A stretch of 64,000 nt of DNA from the NCBI RefSeq assembly GCF_004011825.1, contig NZ_RKLO01000002.1, forward strand, positions 372,001 through 436,000. The letters run 5' to 3'. The stretch comes from Rhodococcus xishaensis. Its GTDB lineage: Bacteria > Actinomycetota > Actinomycetes > Mycobacteriales > Mycobacteriaceae. Both the position numbers and the translations under genes were made by a program. This document shows positions 20,371-28,531 of the stretch, piece by piece. Under the pieces are notes generated by a model. That model saw only the letters and a program-made list of their open reading frames with translations. It was not told the DNA's origin and searched no databases. Position 1 is the stretch's first letter. Each line of letters starts with the position of its first letter.

Positions 20371-22577
20371 ATCGGTGGGCCTCGACGATCTTCCGGCACC
20401 GGTGGACGGTGCTGCTGAGCACCATCGCGCTGATCCTGATCGCCGGAGCATGGGGATCGTCCGTGATGGACAAGCTGGGCGCCGGTGGCTACTCCGACCC
20501 TGGTAGTGAGTCCGTTGAGGTCGATCGACTCGTAGAGCAGCACTTCGGTCGGCAGTCACCGGATGTGGTTGCCGTGTACACAATTCCGGACGACCGAACC
20601 ATCGACGAGGTCGGCGACGAAGTTCATCGGAGCCTCGAAGCAATCGATCCGGTGCTGCTGGACCGCCCGGTGGTCACCTATTGGAATACCCCGGTTGGTG
20701 CAGGGTTTCTGCGTTCCGAGGACGGCACCAAGGTACTCGCGCTGGTGTTCGCCGCTGGAGATGAGGACGCACGCCTCGCCGCGTTCGGAGACATCGCCCC
20801 GCACCTCACCGTGCCCGGTGTCGACACCGAGATCACCGGATTCGCCGCTCTCGCTGCGGAAATCAACGAGCAGTCCCAGCGCGATCTGGTAGTCGCGGAG
20901 CTACTGTCGCTGCCGGTCACCTTGGTGGTCTTGGTCATGGTCTTCGGCGGCCTCGTGGCCGCGTCCTTACCGGTGGCAGTGGGCCTGCTCTCCATTCTCG
21001 GCGCACTGGCATCGTTGCGGCTGATCTCCGAATTTACCGACGTCAACGTCTTCGCCGTCAACATCGCCTCGCTGCTCGGCCTGGGGCTGGCCATCGACTA
21101 CGGACTGTTCATCGTCAGCCGGTTCCGCGAGGAACTCGCCCGTGACGGCGCCGCCGTCGAGTCGGCACTCACCCGCACTTTGGGCACGGCCGGACGTACC
21201 GTCGCGTTCTCTGCGTTGCTGCTGATGTGTGCGTTCGCTGGAACGTTGGTGTTTCCGCAGCCCGTGCTCAAATCCCTCGGGTTCGGGGCCATGTCGGCCG
21301 TTGCGGTGGCCGCAACGATGTCGCTGACAGCACTGCCTGCAGCGCTCGCCCTGGTTGGTCACCGTATCGGCAAGTGGAGTTGGCGAAAGGACACCTTCGA
21401 GCGGGGCGAGGCTCGTGCGCAACGGTTCTGGGGACGGGTCACCGGCGCGGTCCTTCGCCGTCCGGGCGCGGTTGCCTTCGGAATCGTGTCGGTATTCGTA
21501 CTGGTCGCGACGCCGGTGTTCGGTGTCAAGTTCGGCGACGTCGACCACACTGCGTTCGCCCCGGACAGTTCCGCCAGGCTCGGAGCCGAAACGATCGCCA
21601 CGGAACTGCCTGCCGCCAATAGCGGAGTCCTCATCCTCGGTACCGGTGTCGATGGCGCCGCGCCCACCCCCAGCGCGCTCGCGAAGTTCCGCCATGCCGT
21701 GTCGGGTATCGACGGCGTCACGACCGTTGCCGTCGTCGGTAGCAAGGACGGCGTCGTCATCATGCAGGCGCGCTTGTCTGTTCCGGATCGCTCGCAGGGC
21801 GCGGTGGCGGTTGTCGAACAGGTACGTGGGCTGGACACACCGGAAGGAATGAATGTTCAGATCGGGGGGCTGACGGCGATCACCGTCGACGGTGTCGACG
21901 CCATCATCAAGTGGCTGCCGGTGATGCTCGCTGTCATGGCGGCCGCGACGCTACTGCTGATGCTGTTGGCGTTCGGTTCGATCGTCCTGCCGATCAAAGC
22001 GGTCGCGGTGGCGTTTCTGAGTCTGGCCGCGACATTCGGGATCCTCACTCTGGTTTTCTACGACGGTCATTTTGCCGGTGTCCTGGGCGTCAGCCAGGGA
22101 CCGCTGCCAGCGGGGATGGTGGTGCTGGTAATCGCCGTCGTGTTCGGGTTGTCCACCGACTACGAGGTGTTCCTCATCTCGAGGATGGTTGAGGCCAGGC
22201 AGGCCGGCGCCACCACAGAACAAGCGATCCTCGTTGGCGCTACCCGTACGGGCCGCGTCGTGACTGCCGCAGCAACGCTGCTGATTCTCGTGACAGGCGC
22301 GTTCACGCTCTCGGAACTGACGCCCATGCGGTTCATCGGAATGGGGATGATCATCGCTCTCGCACTCGATGCGACCTTGGTTCGGATGTTGCTCGTACCT
22401 GCTTTGGTGAAGCTCATGGGCGATGTCAACTGGTGGGGTCCCGCGTTCCTCCGGAAGCGGGCCACCGATGGCAGGCCGATGTCGGCTGACCGATCAGCGG
22501 ACACTATCGAGGATGCAGCGCGCATGGCCGAGCTCGAGGGAGAACCTCCGGACCGTGCCGTGAGGACACGATCTTGA
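20367..22577 (+). CDS. MMPL/RND-family lipid transporter
   Basis: 736 aa; GTG 20367 overlaps the formyltransferase stop by 4 bases. The RND/MMPL architecture has two similar halves: TM1 (about 13-31), a first extracytoplasmic domain, a helix bundle with GLAIDYGLFIVSRFREE, then TM7, a second domain, and a bundle with GLSTDYEVFLISRMVEA. The paired Asp-Tyr motifs in TM4 and TM10 are the usual proton-relay sites. It is shorter than mycobacterial MmpL3 and lacks a long C-terminal tail. Coupling to the operon suggests it exports the finished lipid beta-lactone. A weak imperfect hairpin follows at about 22580-22600. Confidence 0.9.
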   Translation: MNRWASTIFRHRWTVLLSTIALILIAGAWGSSVMDKLGAGGYSDPGSESVEVDRLVEQHFGRQSPDVVAVYTIPDDRTIDEVGDEVHRSLEAIDPVLLDRPVVTYWNTPVGAGFLRSEDGTKVLALVFAAGDEDARLAAFGDIAPHLTVPGVDTEITGFAALAAEINEQSQRDLVVAELLSLPVTLVVLVMVFGGLVAASLPVAVGLLSILGALASLRLISEFTDVNVFAVNIASLLGLGLAIDYGLFIVSRFREELARDGAAVESALTRTLGTAGRTVAFSALLLMCAFAGTLVFPQPVLKSLGFGAMSAVAVAATMSLTALPAALALVGHRIGKWSWRKDTFERGEARAQRFWGRVTGAVLRRPGAVAFGIVSVFVLVATPVFGVKFGDVDHTAFAPDSSARLGAETIATELPAANSGVLILGTGVDGAAPTPSALAKFRHAVSGIDGVTTVAVVGSKDGVVIMQARLSVPDRSQGAVAVVEQVRGLDTPEGMNVQIGGLTAITVDGVDAIIKWLPVMLAVMAAATLLLMLLAFGSIVLPIKAVAVAFLSLAATFGILTLVFYDGHFAGVLGVSQGPLPAGMVVLVIAVVFGLSTDYEVFLISRMVEARQAGATTEQAILVGATRTGRVVTAAATLLILVTGAFTLSELTPMRFIGMGMIIALALDATLVRMLLVPALVKLMGDVNWWGPAFLRKRATDGRPMSADRSADTIEDAARMAELEGEPPDRAVRTRS

Positions 22578-23050
22578 GACAGGCCCCGGCTTCTGGGGTC
22601 GGGTCCGGTACCGAGAACTCGTAGAAATATTGCTGGACAACCGATTACGTTTGGCACTTCGGTCTCGGCGCGCTGTAGATCGAATAGAACCGCCCAATTC
22701 CTCGCACGACCACGGAACCGATCCGCGGTTGAGGACGTCCAACTGAGCGAACGGAACTGATATCAGTGGTGGACGCGGGGGAGAGGGCGAATGGATCGGT
22801 GCGCGAGAGCTGCGACGTTTCGACTGCCGACTTCTTGCCGATCGGGGAGGCTCCGTAGCAGCAGTCGGCTGTCAGCTGGGTGCTGGCGACGGCAGATCGT
22901 GGCCGACACCGATGAGCCGCCGCAGCCACGACGACCTGATGAATCGGCCCCCGACGTCGGCGACCACGAATGACGCCGGAGAAGCGGGGGATGCAACACA
23001 CCACGCATCGCGCTCCTTGGTGGTTGTGTGGGCTTTCGGTGATTCCCCGG
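22578..23050. other. Intergenic region before the propeller array
   Basis: 473 bp between the MMPL gene and the first conserved propeller leader. I see no credible gene; short frames on both strands lack start signals and coding bias. Nothing else is recognised. Confidence 0.5.
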
Positions 23051-23161
23051 TCTGATCCGGATTGTGGTTGTTAGCCTCGTTTCGGCAGGTGGTCGGGTCC
23101 GGCCGCCGGTTGGCTTGCTGCATGGCCTGTCCGTTTTGTTCCTCAGATGTAGGAGAGAAAT
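23051..23161 (+). promoter_or_regulatory. Leader of propeller gene 1
   Basis: Conserved leader with candidate -10 TAGCCT at 23072-23077 and RBS GTAGGAGAG before ATGTGA, in which GTG is the start. The block CATGGCCTGTCCGTTTTGTT is shared by most of the array. Promoter activity is inferred from position and conservation. Confidence 0.55.
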
Positions 23162-24274
23162 GTGAATCGGCTCAGTGGTTTTCGAGGTCACCGCACGGCC
23201 GCGGGGCGCGCCGTGCGTCTGGTGTTCGGGGTGACGGCTACTTCTGCGATGGTGCTGGGCATGGCCGGGATCGGTGCGGGGGCCGCGGCAGCGGGTACCG
23301 TCACCGAAGCGATTCCGGTCGGGAACGGCCCGGATGGGGTGGCGGTGGCCCCGTCCGGGGCACGTGTCTATGTAGCCAACTTCGACGACGACTCGGTGTC
23401 GGTGGTCGAGACTGCCGGCAACACCGTGGTCGACGCCATCGACGTCGGGGACGGCCCGCAAGGGGTGGCGGCGAGCGCGCACGGTTCCCGCGTCTACGTC
23501 ACCAATTCCCTGGACGACACCGTCTCAGTGATCCGAACAGGCACCAACGCTCTGGTTGACACCGTCGATGTCGGGGACAACCCGCGTGGGGTGGCGGTGA
23601 GCCCGTTCGGTTCCCGCGTCTACGTCGCCAACTTCTCCGACGATTCGGTGTCGGTGATCGACACCCGCACGAACGAGGTAGTCAAGACCATCCCGGTTGG
23701 GGACGGACCGCAGTTCGTGGCGGCAAGCCCGCAGGGTTCTCGCGTCTACGTCACCAACACCCTGGACGACACGGTGTCGGTGATCCGCACCGGTAGCAAC
23801 ACCCTAGTTGACACCGTGAACGTCGGAGACGCGCCGACCGGGGTGGCGGTGCACCCGGACGGGACCTACGTGTATGTGAGCAACAGCGCCGACGGCACGC
23901 TATCGGTGATCGAAATGTTCAGGAACACCGTGGTCGACGACATTGCGGTCGGGGACGCGCCGGTCGGGGTGGCGGTAGCCTCCGACGGGTCGAGCGTCTA
24001 CGTGACAAACGAGGTGGGCGACTCGGTATCGGTGATCGAAACCTACAGGAACACATTGGACGACACCATCGAAGTAGGGGACGGCCCACGGGGGGTGGTG
24101 GTGACCCCGGGCGACTCCCGGGTCTACGTGGCCAACAATGTGGACGACACGGTATCGGTGATCGCCGTCGACACATGCTCCGGATCGTTCTGCATCGGCA
24201 CCGGATCGCTCGGATCGCTGGCGGGCGGTAGTTCCCCAGTCAGCTTCGGTTCGACGGGCAGCATCGGCAGCTGA
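23162..24274 (+). CDS. Secreted seven-bladed YVTN beta-propeller protein, copy 1
   Basis: 370 aa, GTG start. A signal peptide (MNRLSGFRG, Arg-rich stretch, hydrophobic core to GAAAAG, about residue 41) is followed by seven blades of about 42 residues with consensus VGDxPxGVAVSPDGSRVYVTN-xxDDTVSVI, the YVTN/YncE repeat. Residues near the C-terminus hold CSGSFC, then a divergent Ser/Gly tail ending GSTGSIGS. Exported propellers of this type act as binding scaffolds, and none has a catalytic motif I can see. First of the array, 585 bp after the MMPL gene. Ligand and function unknown. Confidence 0.88.
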   Translation: MNRLSGFRGHRTAAGRAVRLVFGVTATSAMVLGMAGIGAGAAAAGTVTEAIPVGNGPDGVAVAPSGARVYVANFDDDSVSVVETAGNTVVDAIDVGDGPQGVAASAHGSRVYVTNSLDDTVSVIRTGTNALVDTVDVGDNPRGVAVSPFGSRVYVANFSDDSVSVIDTRTNEVVKTIPVGDGPQFVAASPQGSRVYVTNTLDDTVSVIRTGSNTLVDTVNVGDAPTGVAVHPDGTYVYVSNSADGTLSVIEMFRNTVVDDIAVGDAPVGVAVASDGSSVYVTNEVGDSVSVIETYRNTLDDTIEVGDGPRGVVVTPGDSRVYVANNVDDTVSVIAVDTCSGSFCIGTGSLGSLAGGSSPVSFGSTGSIGS

Positions 24275-24299
24275 CACCCACATCGCGGTGAGTTAGGGC

Positions 24300-24329
24300 G
24301 CCGCCACCGACGATCGTGTCGGCGGCGGC
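24300..24329 (+). terminator. Hairpin after propeller gene 1
   Basis: GCCGCCACCGAC (24300-24311) pairs with GTCGGCGGCGGC (24318-24329), one mismatch, 6-nt loop. Confidence 0.65.
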
Positions 24330-24380
24330 GTCGTTCGGCCTGCGAGCCGTGTGTCTGTTTCGGTGATTCGGGCGTCGGAG

Positions 24381-24485
24381 CCGGTTTTGGGTTGTTAGCC
24401 TCCTTTGGGCTGGTGGTCGGGTCTGGCCGCTGGTTGTCTCGCTGTATGGCCTGTCCGTTGTGTTCCTCTGATGTAGGAGAGAAAT
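24381..24485 (+). promoter_or_regulatory. Leader of propeller gene 2
   Basis: Candidate -10 TAGCCT at 24396-24401 in the invariant GTTGTTAGCCTCC, then the shared block and RBS GTAGGAGAG. Confidence 0.55.
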
Positions 24486-25526
24486 GTGAATCGGCTCAGT
24501 GGTTTTCGAGGTCGCCGAACGGCTGGGAGGCGCGCCGCACGTGCGATGTTCGGGGTGGTATCTGTTTCTGCGATGGCGCTGGGTGTGGCGGGAATGGGGG
24601 CGGGTGCCGCGACGGCGGACACCGTCGTCGACACTGTCCGCGTGGGGACAGCCCCGTTCGGGGTGGCGGTTAGCCCGGACGGGTCTCGCGCCTACGTCAC
24701 CAACGTTGTCAGCGATTCTGTGTCGGTGATCGACACCGCCGGCAACACGGTGATCGACAGCATCGGAGTCGGGGACGCCCCGGCTGGAGTGGCGGTTAGC
24801 CCGAACGGTTCCCACGTCTACGTCACGAACCAGTTGGAGGACACGGTGTCGGTGATCGAGACCGCCGGCAACACCGTGATCGACACCATCGAGGTCGGGG
24901 ACACCCCGGTTGGCGTGGCGACGACTCCGGACGGACTTGGCGTCTACGTCACCAACAACGGCGATGACACGGTGTCGGTGATCGAGACCGCCGATCGCAC
25001 GGTGGTCGAAACCATTGGGGTGGGGAATGGCCCGCAGTATGTGGCGTTCACCCCAAACGGGTCTCGCGCGTTCGTCACGAACGCTCTCGAAGACTCGGTG
25101 TCGGTGATCGAAACTAGTGAGAACACTCTGATGAACACCATCAGGGTCGGCGACTACCCGCGAGGGTTGGCGGTGACTCCGGACGGGCTCCGCGTCTACG
25201 TCGCCAACGGTGGTAGCGACACGGTGTCGGTGATCGATACCGCCACGGACACCGTGGCCCAGACGATTCCGGCCGAAGATTTCCCGTGGGGGTTGGCGCT
25301 GACCCCGGACGGCTCCCGCGCCTACGTCACCAACCTCTACGACGCTTCGGTGTCGGTGATCGACACCGCCACGAACTCAGTGGTCGAGAGGATTCGAGTT
25401 GGGAACTACCCGTACGGAGTGGCGGTGAGCCCTGACGGATCCCCGGTCTACGTCGTCAACCATGAGGCCTCGACGGTGTCGGTGATCGCCGACGGGACCT
25501 GCTTCGGATCGTTCTGCACCTCCTGA
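24486..25526 (+). CDS. Secreted YVTN beta-propeller protein, copy 2 (tail-less)
   Basis: 346 aa, GTG start, with signal peptide to GAATA and seven blades. It ends immediately after the cysteine motif (CFGSFC-TS), so it is the only copy without the Gly/Ser tail. The following 270 bp are longer than the usual intergenic gap and contain no leftover tail in frame. Its blades are among the most diverged in the array (blade 4 RAFVTNALED, blade 6 VPAED-type), suggesting an older copy. If the tail anchors the protein to the envelope, this copy would be released. Confidence 0.87.
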   Translation: MNRLSGFRGRRTAGRRAARAMFGVVSVSAMALGVAGMGAGAATADTVVDTVRVGTAPFGVAVSPDGSRAYVTNVVSDSVSVIDTAGNTVIDSIGVGDAPAGVAVSPNGSHVYVTNQLEDTVSVIETAGNTVIDTIEVGDTPVGVATTPDGLGVYVTNNGDDTVSVIETADRTVVETIGVGNGPQYVAFTPNGSRAFVTNALEDSVSVIETSENTLMNTIRVGDYPRGLAVTPDGLRVYVANGGSDTVSVIDTATDTVAQTIPAEDFPWGLALTPDGSRAYVTNLYDASVSVIDTATNSVVERIRVGNYPYGVAVSPDGSPVYVVNHEASTVSVIADGTCFGSFCTS

Positions 25527-25607
25527 TCGCTGACTGGCAGTAGTCCGCTGGCCTGAGGCTGGCCGACGGGCAGCGCCCGAAGCCGACAACCAAATCGAAG
25601 GAAGAAG

Positions 25608-25643
25608 GACGCCGCCGCCGACGCCAGTGTCGGTGGCGGCGTC
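25608..25643 (+). terminator. Hairpin after propeller gene 2
   Basis: 15-bp stem, GACGCCGCCGCCGAC (25608-25622) with GTCGGTGGCGGCGTC (25629-25643), 6-nt loop, one G-T pair, then TTC. The strongest hairpin in the array. Confidence 0.75.
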
Positions 25644-25689
25644 TTCGTGCGGCCTGGTGGGTGTGGGACCTGTTCGGTGATTCGCGGGC

Positions 25690-25799
25690 CTGATCCGGTT
25701 TGTGGTTGTTAGCCTCCTTTCGACTGGTGGCCGTCTCCGGCCTCCGGTTGTCTCACCGCATGGCCTGTCCGTTTTGTTCCTCTGATGTAGGAGAAAAAT
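25690..25799 (+). promoter_or_regulatory. Leader of propeller gene 3
   Basis: Candidate -10 TAGCCT at 25710-25715; shared block and RBS GTAGGAGAAA before the GTG. Confidence 0.55.
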
Positions 25800-26945
25800 G
25801 TGAATCGGCTCAGTGGTTTTCGAGGTCATCGCACGGTCGGGAAGCGCGCTGCCCGTCTGATGTTCGGCGTGGCAACTGCCTCCGCGCTAGTGCTGGGGAC
25901 GGCGGGGACGGGGGCGGGGGCCGCGGCCGCGGACACCGTCATCGACACCATTCCGGTGGGGGATGGCCCGCTCGGGGTGGCGCTCACCCCGGACGGGTCC
26001 CGCGCCTACGTCACCAACGCCGCTGCCGATTCGGTGTCGGTGATCAACACGGTCACGAACACGGTGGTCGACACCGTGCCGGTCGGGGACTTCCCGCGCG
26101 GGGTGGCGGTGACGCCGGGCGGTTCCCACGTGTACGTCGCCAACTACGGTGATGACACGGTGTCGGTGATCGAGACCGCGGGCAACACGATGGTCGAAAC
26201 CGTCGATATCGGGAACGGCCCTGCGGGGGTGGTGGTGTCCCCGGGTGGGTCCCACGTGTATGTCGCCAACCACCTCGACGATTCGGTGTCGGTGATCGAG
26301 ACCGCCGGCAACACGGTGGTCGACACCGTCGACGTCGGGGACAGCCCGTTCGGAGTGGCGGTGAGCCCGAACGGGGCCAGCGTCTATGTAGCCAACCACT
26401 TCGACGCTTCGGTGTCGGTGATCGAGACCGCCGGCAACACCGTGGTCGACACCGTTTCGACGGGAAACGGCCCTTACGGGGTGGCTGTGAGCCCGGACGG
26501 GGCCAGCCTCTATGTAGCCAACTTCAGCGCCGATTCGGTGTCGGTGATCGAGACCGCCGGCAACACGGTGGTCGAAACCGTCGCGGTCGGGGACGGCCCG
26601 GTGGGAGTGGGGGTGAACCCGCTCGGGTCCCACGTCTACGCCACCAACAGCAGTGGGGACTCGGTGTCGGTGATTGAGACCGCCGACAACACGGTGGTCG
26701 AAACCGTTCCGACGGAGGATAACCCGTTCGGAGTAGCAGTGTCCCCGGACGGGTCCCGCGTCTACGTCGCCAACCTTGCCGACGACTCGGTGTCGGTGAT
26801 CGCCGTCGAGAAGTGCTTCGGCTCGCTCTGCATCGACTCTGGATTGCTGGTGGGCGGTGGCTCGACGGGTAGCGGAGGCGCCGGTTCGTTGGTGGTCGGG
26901 GGTTCGTTTGCGGGTGCCGGTTCGGCGGGCAGCGCTGGCAGCTGA
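25800..26945 (+). CDS. Secreted YVTN beta-propeller protein, copy 3
   Basis: 381 aa, GTG start. Signal peptide with cleavage near AAAAD, seven blades, CFGSLC motif and full Gly/Ser tail ending AGSAGS. Five of the seven blades end in the same linker, SVSVIET(A)GNTVV or close to it, and blades 3-5 share near-identical coding sequence, a sign of internal homogenisation. The mature part is acidic overall (many Asp) with few Lys. Confidence 0.88.
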   Translation: MNRLSGFRGHRTVGKRAARLMFGVATASALVLGTAGTGAGAAAADTVIDTIPVGDGPLGVALTPDGSRAYVTNAAADSVSVINTVTNTVVDTVPVGDFPRGVAVTPGGSHVYVANYGDDTVSVIETAGNTMVETVDIGNGPAGVVVSPGGSHVYVANHLDDSVSVIETAGNTVVDTVDVGDSPFGVAVSPNGASVYVANHFDASVSVIETAGNTVVDTVSTGNGPYGVAVSPDGASLYVANFSADSVSVIETAGNTVVETVAVGDGPVGVGVNPLGSHVYATNSSGDSVSVIETADNTVVETVPTEDNPFGVAVSPDGSRVYVANLADDSVSVIAVEKCFGSLCIDSGLLVGGGSTGSGGAGSLVVGGSFAGAGSAGSAGS

Positions 26946-26968
26946 CACCCCGCTACGGTGAGTTTGGG

Positions 26969-27003
26969 GCGCCGCCACCGACGATCGAGTTGGTGGCAGC
27001 GCG
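26969..27003 (+). terminator. Hairpin after propeller gene 3
   Basis: GCGCCGCCACCGA pairs imperfectly with TTGGTGGCAGCGC; same position as the hairpins of the other copies but weaker. Confidence 0.5.
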
Positions 27004-27046
27004 CTGCGTTCTGGTGGGTGTGTGGCCTCTTCGGTGCTTCGGGGGC

Positions 27047-27156
27047 CTGATGCGGATTGTGGTTGTTAGCCTCCTGTTGACGGGTGGTCGTCTCCGGTCG
27101 CCGGTTGTCTCACTACATGGCCTGTCCGTTTTGTTCCTCTTGTGTAGGAGAGAAAT
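27047..27156 (+). promoter_or_regulatory. Leader of propeller gene 4
   Basis: Candidate -10 TAGCCT at 27067-27072; RBS GTAGGAGAG. Nearly identical to the leader of gene 6. Confidence 0.55.
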
Positions 27157-28320
27157 GTGAATCGGCTCAGTGGTTTTCGAGGTCTTCGCGCGGCCGGGGG
27201 CCGCTCCGTGCGTCTGATGTTCGGGGTGACATCTGCTTGCGCAATGGTGCTGGGAATGGCCGGGATCGGTGCGGGGCCCGCGGCAGCGGACAGCGTCATC
27301 GACACCATTCCAGTAGGGGACTTCCCGAACGAGGTGGCGGTCAACCCATTTGGGTTCCGTGCCTACGTCGCCAACACTGACGACGACACCGTGTCGGTGA
27401 TAGACACCTCCACGAACGCGGTGGTCGCCACGGTCACGGTCGGGAACGAGCCCCGCGGGGTGGCGGTGTCTTCGGACGGGGCTCGCGTCTATGTCACCAA
27501 CCGCGACGACGACACGGTGTCGGTGATAGACACCTCCACGAACGCGGTGGTCGCCACCGTCACGGTCGAGAACGAGCCCCGCGGGGTGGCGGTGTCTCCG
27601 GACGGGGCTCGCGTCTATGTCACCAACCACGACGACGACACGGTGTCGGTGATCGACACCTCCACGAACACGGTGGTCGCCACCGTCGATGTCGGGAACG
27701 GCCCCCGGGGGGTGGTGGTGTCCCCGGACGGGTCCCGCGTCTATGTCGCGAACAGGATTGACGATTCGGTGTCGGTGATCGACACCGGCACCAACTTGGT
27801 AGACGCCACTGTCCCCGTTGGAGATCGCCCGATCGGGGTAGCTGTCACCCCGGACGGATCCGGGGTCTACGTCACCAACAACGCCGAGAGTACGGTGTCG
27901 GTGATCGACACCTCCACGAACACGGTGGTTGACACCGTCAATGTCGGGTACAGCCCGGTGGGGGTGGCGATGAACCCGTTCGGGTCTCGCGTCTACGTCA
28001 CCAATGGCGACGACGACACCCTGTCGGTGATCGAGACCCGTGGTAACACCGTGGTCGAGACCATCCCAGTCGGCGCTGCCCCTACAGGGGTGACGGTCAA
28101 CCTGCTCGGGTCCCGCGTCTATGTCACCAACGGTGGCGACGACACAGTGACGGTGATCGCCATCGAGAGGTGCTTCGGGTCACTATGCTTCGACTTCGGC
28201 TCGCTGGTCGGCGGGGGTTCGCTGGTGGGCGGTGGTTCGACAGGTAGCGGAGGCACCGCTTCGTTGGTGGGCGGGGGTTCCCTGGCGGGTGCCGGCTCGG
28301 CAGGCAGCGCCGGCAGCTGA
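27157..28320 (+). CDS. Secreted YVTN beta-propeller protein, copy 4
   Basis: 387 aa, the longest copy, GTG start. Seven blades. Blades 1-3 carry the same closing strand and linker, VSVIDTSTNxVV, with nearly identical DNA, so a blade-sized duplication or conversion is likely. The extra length comes from the tail, in which the SLVGGG unit is present twice in a row. Cysteine motif CFGSLC. Blade 1 begins VAVNPFGFRAYVAN, the version shared with copies 6 and 7, which indicates exchange between copies. Confidence 0.88.
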   Translation: MNRLSGFRGLRAAGGRSVRLMFGVTSACAMVLGMAGIGAGPAAADSVIDTIPVGDFPNEVAVNPFGFRAYVANTDDDTVSVIDTSTNAVVATVTVGNEPRGVAVSSDGARVYVTNRDDDTVSVIDTSTNAVVATVTVENEPRGVAVSPDGARVYVTNHDDDTVSVIDTSTNTVVATVDVGNGPRGVVVSPDGSRVYVANRIDDSVSVIDTGTNLVDATVPVGDRPIGVAVTPDGSGVYVTNNAESTVSVIDTSTNTVVDTVNVGYSPVGVAMNPFGSRVYVTNGDDDTLSVIETRGNTVVETIPVGAAPTGVTVNLLGSRVYVTNGGDDTVTVIAIERCFGSLCFDFGSLVGGGSLVGGGSTGSGGTASLVGGGSLAGAGSAGSAGS

Positions 28321-28346
28321 TAGCCGTGGTGCGACGAGTTGCGGGT

Positions 28347-28376
28347 GCCGCCACCGGTGATCGTGTCGGTGGCAGC
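28347..28376 (+). terminator. Hairpin after propeller gene 4
   Basis: GCCGCCACCG (28347-28356) with CGGTGGCAGC (28367-28376), 10-nt loop, one mismatch. Confidence 0.6.
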
Positions 28377-28420
28377 GCCTCGCGCCTTCGGTGTGTAAGG
28401 CCTCTCGGTGCGTCGTGGGC

Positions 28421-28531
28421 TTGATACGGTTCCTGGCTGTTAGCCTCCTGTCGGCTGGCCGTCGCCTCCGGCCCGCCGGTTGTCTCACTGCATGGCCTGT
28501 CCGTTTTGTTCCTCTCGAGTAGGAGAGAAAT
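28421..28531 (+). promoter_or_regulatory. Leader of propeller gene 5
   Basis: Candidate -10 TAGCCT at 28441-28446; the shared block continues to RBS GTAGGAGAG. Confidence 0.55.
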
